From contig CAOKHR010000114.1 of assembly GCA_948468325.1 (NCBI GenBank), positions 1-7,490 of the forward strand: a DNA stretch of 7,490 nt, given 5' to 3'. Positions 6,886 to 7,490 of this stretch are shown one piece after another (position 1 is the stretch's first letter; each line of letters opens with the position of its first letter). The DNA comes from an uncultured Lachnospiraceae bacterium. GTDB lineage: Bacteria > Bacillota > Clostridia > Lachnospirales > Lachnospiraceae. A model generated the notes under the pieces. It saw only the letters and a program-made list of their open reading frames with translations. It ran no database searches and was not told the origin of the DNA. The position numbers and the translations under genes were made by a program.

Positions 6886-7490
6886 TTACAATCCCTCTGC
6901 AACTTCCAGCAGATACTGTCCATATTCTGTTTTCAGCAGAGGCTGTGCCAGATGAATCAGCTGCTCTTTATCAATAAAACCCCGTTTGTATGCAATTTCC
7001 TCAATACAGGAAATATAAAGCCCCTGGCGTTTCTGGAATGCAGATACAAAATCCGCAGCCGCAAGAAGCATATCATGGCTTCCCGTATCCAGCCACGCAA
7101 ATCCCCTGCCAAGCGTCTCTACCGAAAGTATCCCGCGATTCAGATACTCATTGTTAACGCTTGTAATTTCAATTTCACCTCTTGCGGAGGGCTTGACATT
7201 TCTGGCAATTTCCACAACATCATTATCATAAAAATAAAGCCCCGGCACGGCATAATTGGACTTCGGATGCTCCGGCTTTTCCTCGATTGACAATGCCTTA
7301 CCGCTTTCATCAAATTCCACAACGCCGTATTCTCTTGGATCTCTGACATAATATCCGAAAATTGTTGCTCCCGCCCGGCTTTCCGTGCGCTCCGCTACAT
7401 TTTTCAGAACTCTTGAAAAGCTCTGTCCGTAAAAAATATTATCTCCCAGTACGAGAGCAACCGGATCATCTCCGATAAAATCAGCACCAA
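6886..7490 (-). CDS. rfbA: Glucose-1-phosphate thymidylyltransferase RmlA/RfbA, 5'-truncated by the window edge
   Basis: This enzyme joins dTTP and glucose 1-phosphate into dTDP-glucose, the first step of the dTDP-L-rhamnose pathway, in the cytoplasm. The reading frame stays open from the stop at 6886 to the right edge, so about 200 C-terminal residues are visible; the family is usually about 290 residues, so roughly 90 N-terminal ones, including the nucleotide-binding GGxGTRL loop, lie outside. Visible family motifs are LVLGDNIFYG (visible residues 12-21, with a metal-binding Asp), REYGVVEFD, SIEEKPEHPKSN, RGEIEIT and GRGFAWLDTGSHD (second metal-binding Asp). A GTG at 7320 lies inside the conserved EYGVVEFD stretch and is an internal valine, not the start. 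The stop is 18 bp before the rfbC start. Whether RmlA or a close RmlA-like paralogue is certain only at family level, but the match is strong. Confidence 0.95.
   Translation of the reverse strand, partial: GADFIGDDPVALVLGDNIFYGQSFSRVLKNVAERTESRAGATIFGYYVRDPREYGVVEFDESGKALSIEEKPEHPKSNYAVPGLYFYDNDVVEIARNVKPSARGEIEITSVNNEYLNRGILSVETLGRGFAWLDTGSHDMLLAAADFVSAFQKRQGLYISCIEEIAYKRGFIDKEQLIHLAQPLLKTEYGQYLLEVAEGL

Noticed and set aside
6952..7290. Plus-strand open frame of 112 codons
   Set aside because: It lies opposite the conserved rfbA C-terminal half and shows no family features.
6886..7320. A 144-residue form of the thymidylyltransferase starting at the GTG at 7320
   Set aside because: The frame is open to the right edge and the upstream residues match the family (GDNIFYG, YYVRDPREYGV). 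The GTG is an internal valine, so the gene is cut by the window edge rather than short.
1..7490. CRISPR array, tRNA, rRNA, insertion sequence or riboswitch
   Set aside because: No regularly spaced direct repeats, cloverleaf-like sequence, transposase motifs or long leader were seen; coding genes fill almost the entire window.

Overview
The window looks like part of a cell-surface polysaccharide locus from a low-to-moderate GC Gram-positive gut anaerobe. The best guess is a Lachnospiraceae (Clostridium cluster XIVa) relative. This rests on the purine-rich GGAG-type ribosome binding sites before every gene, and on close resemblance, from memory, of the 456-aa phosphoglycosyltransferase and the 623-aa methyltransferase/kinase-like protein to proteins common in that family. 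No database search was possible, so the taxonomic call is an inference.

All seven genes lie on the minus strand and are transcribed from right to left. In order they are: rfbA/rmlA (5' end cut by the right window edge), rfbC/rmlC, an ABC-2 permease (Wzm type), an ABC ATPase with a C-terminal cargo-binding domain (Wzt type), a 623-aa multidomain protein with methyltransferase-like and kinase-like domains, a polyprenyl-phosphate sugar-phosphate transferase, and a GT2 glycosyltransferase. The six gaps are only 10-18 bp, each holding a Shine-Dalgarno sequence, so this is one operon whose promoter lies beyond the right edge. The 133 bp after the last gene carry no gene but contain a perfect 10-bp hairpin and a second, nested inverted repeat.

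Together the genes outline an ABC-transporter-dependent glycan pathway. RmlA and RmlC supply two of the four steps to dTDP-L-rhamnose (RmlB and RmlD are not in view). The phosphoglycosyltransferase starts the glycan on undecaprenyl phosphate, the GT2 enzyme adds a sugar, and Wzm/Wzt move the lipid-linked polymer across the membrane. The polymerising rhamnosyltransferases and the ligase that would attach the glycan to the wall or an S-layer protein are not in the window.

The most interesting element is the 623-aa protein immediately after the Wzt gene. Its methyltransferase-like plus kinase-like architecture recalls the WbdD chain terminator of E. coli O8/O9a, whose terminal modification is read by the extra domain of Wzt. 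That analogy is an inference, and it is complicated by an apparently degenerate SAM-binding loop and an atypical kinase catalytic loop.
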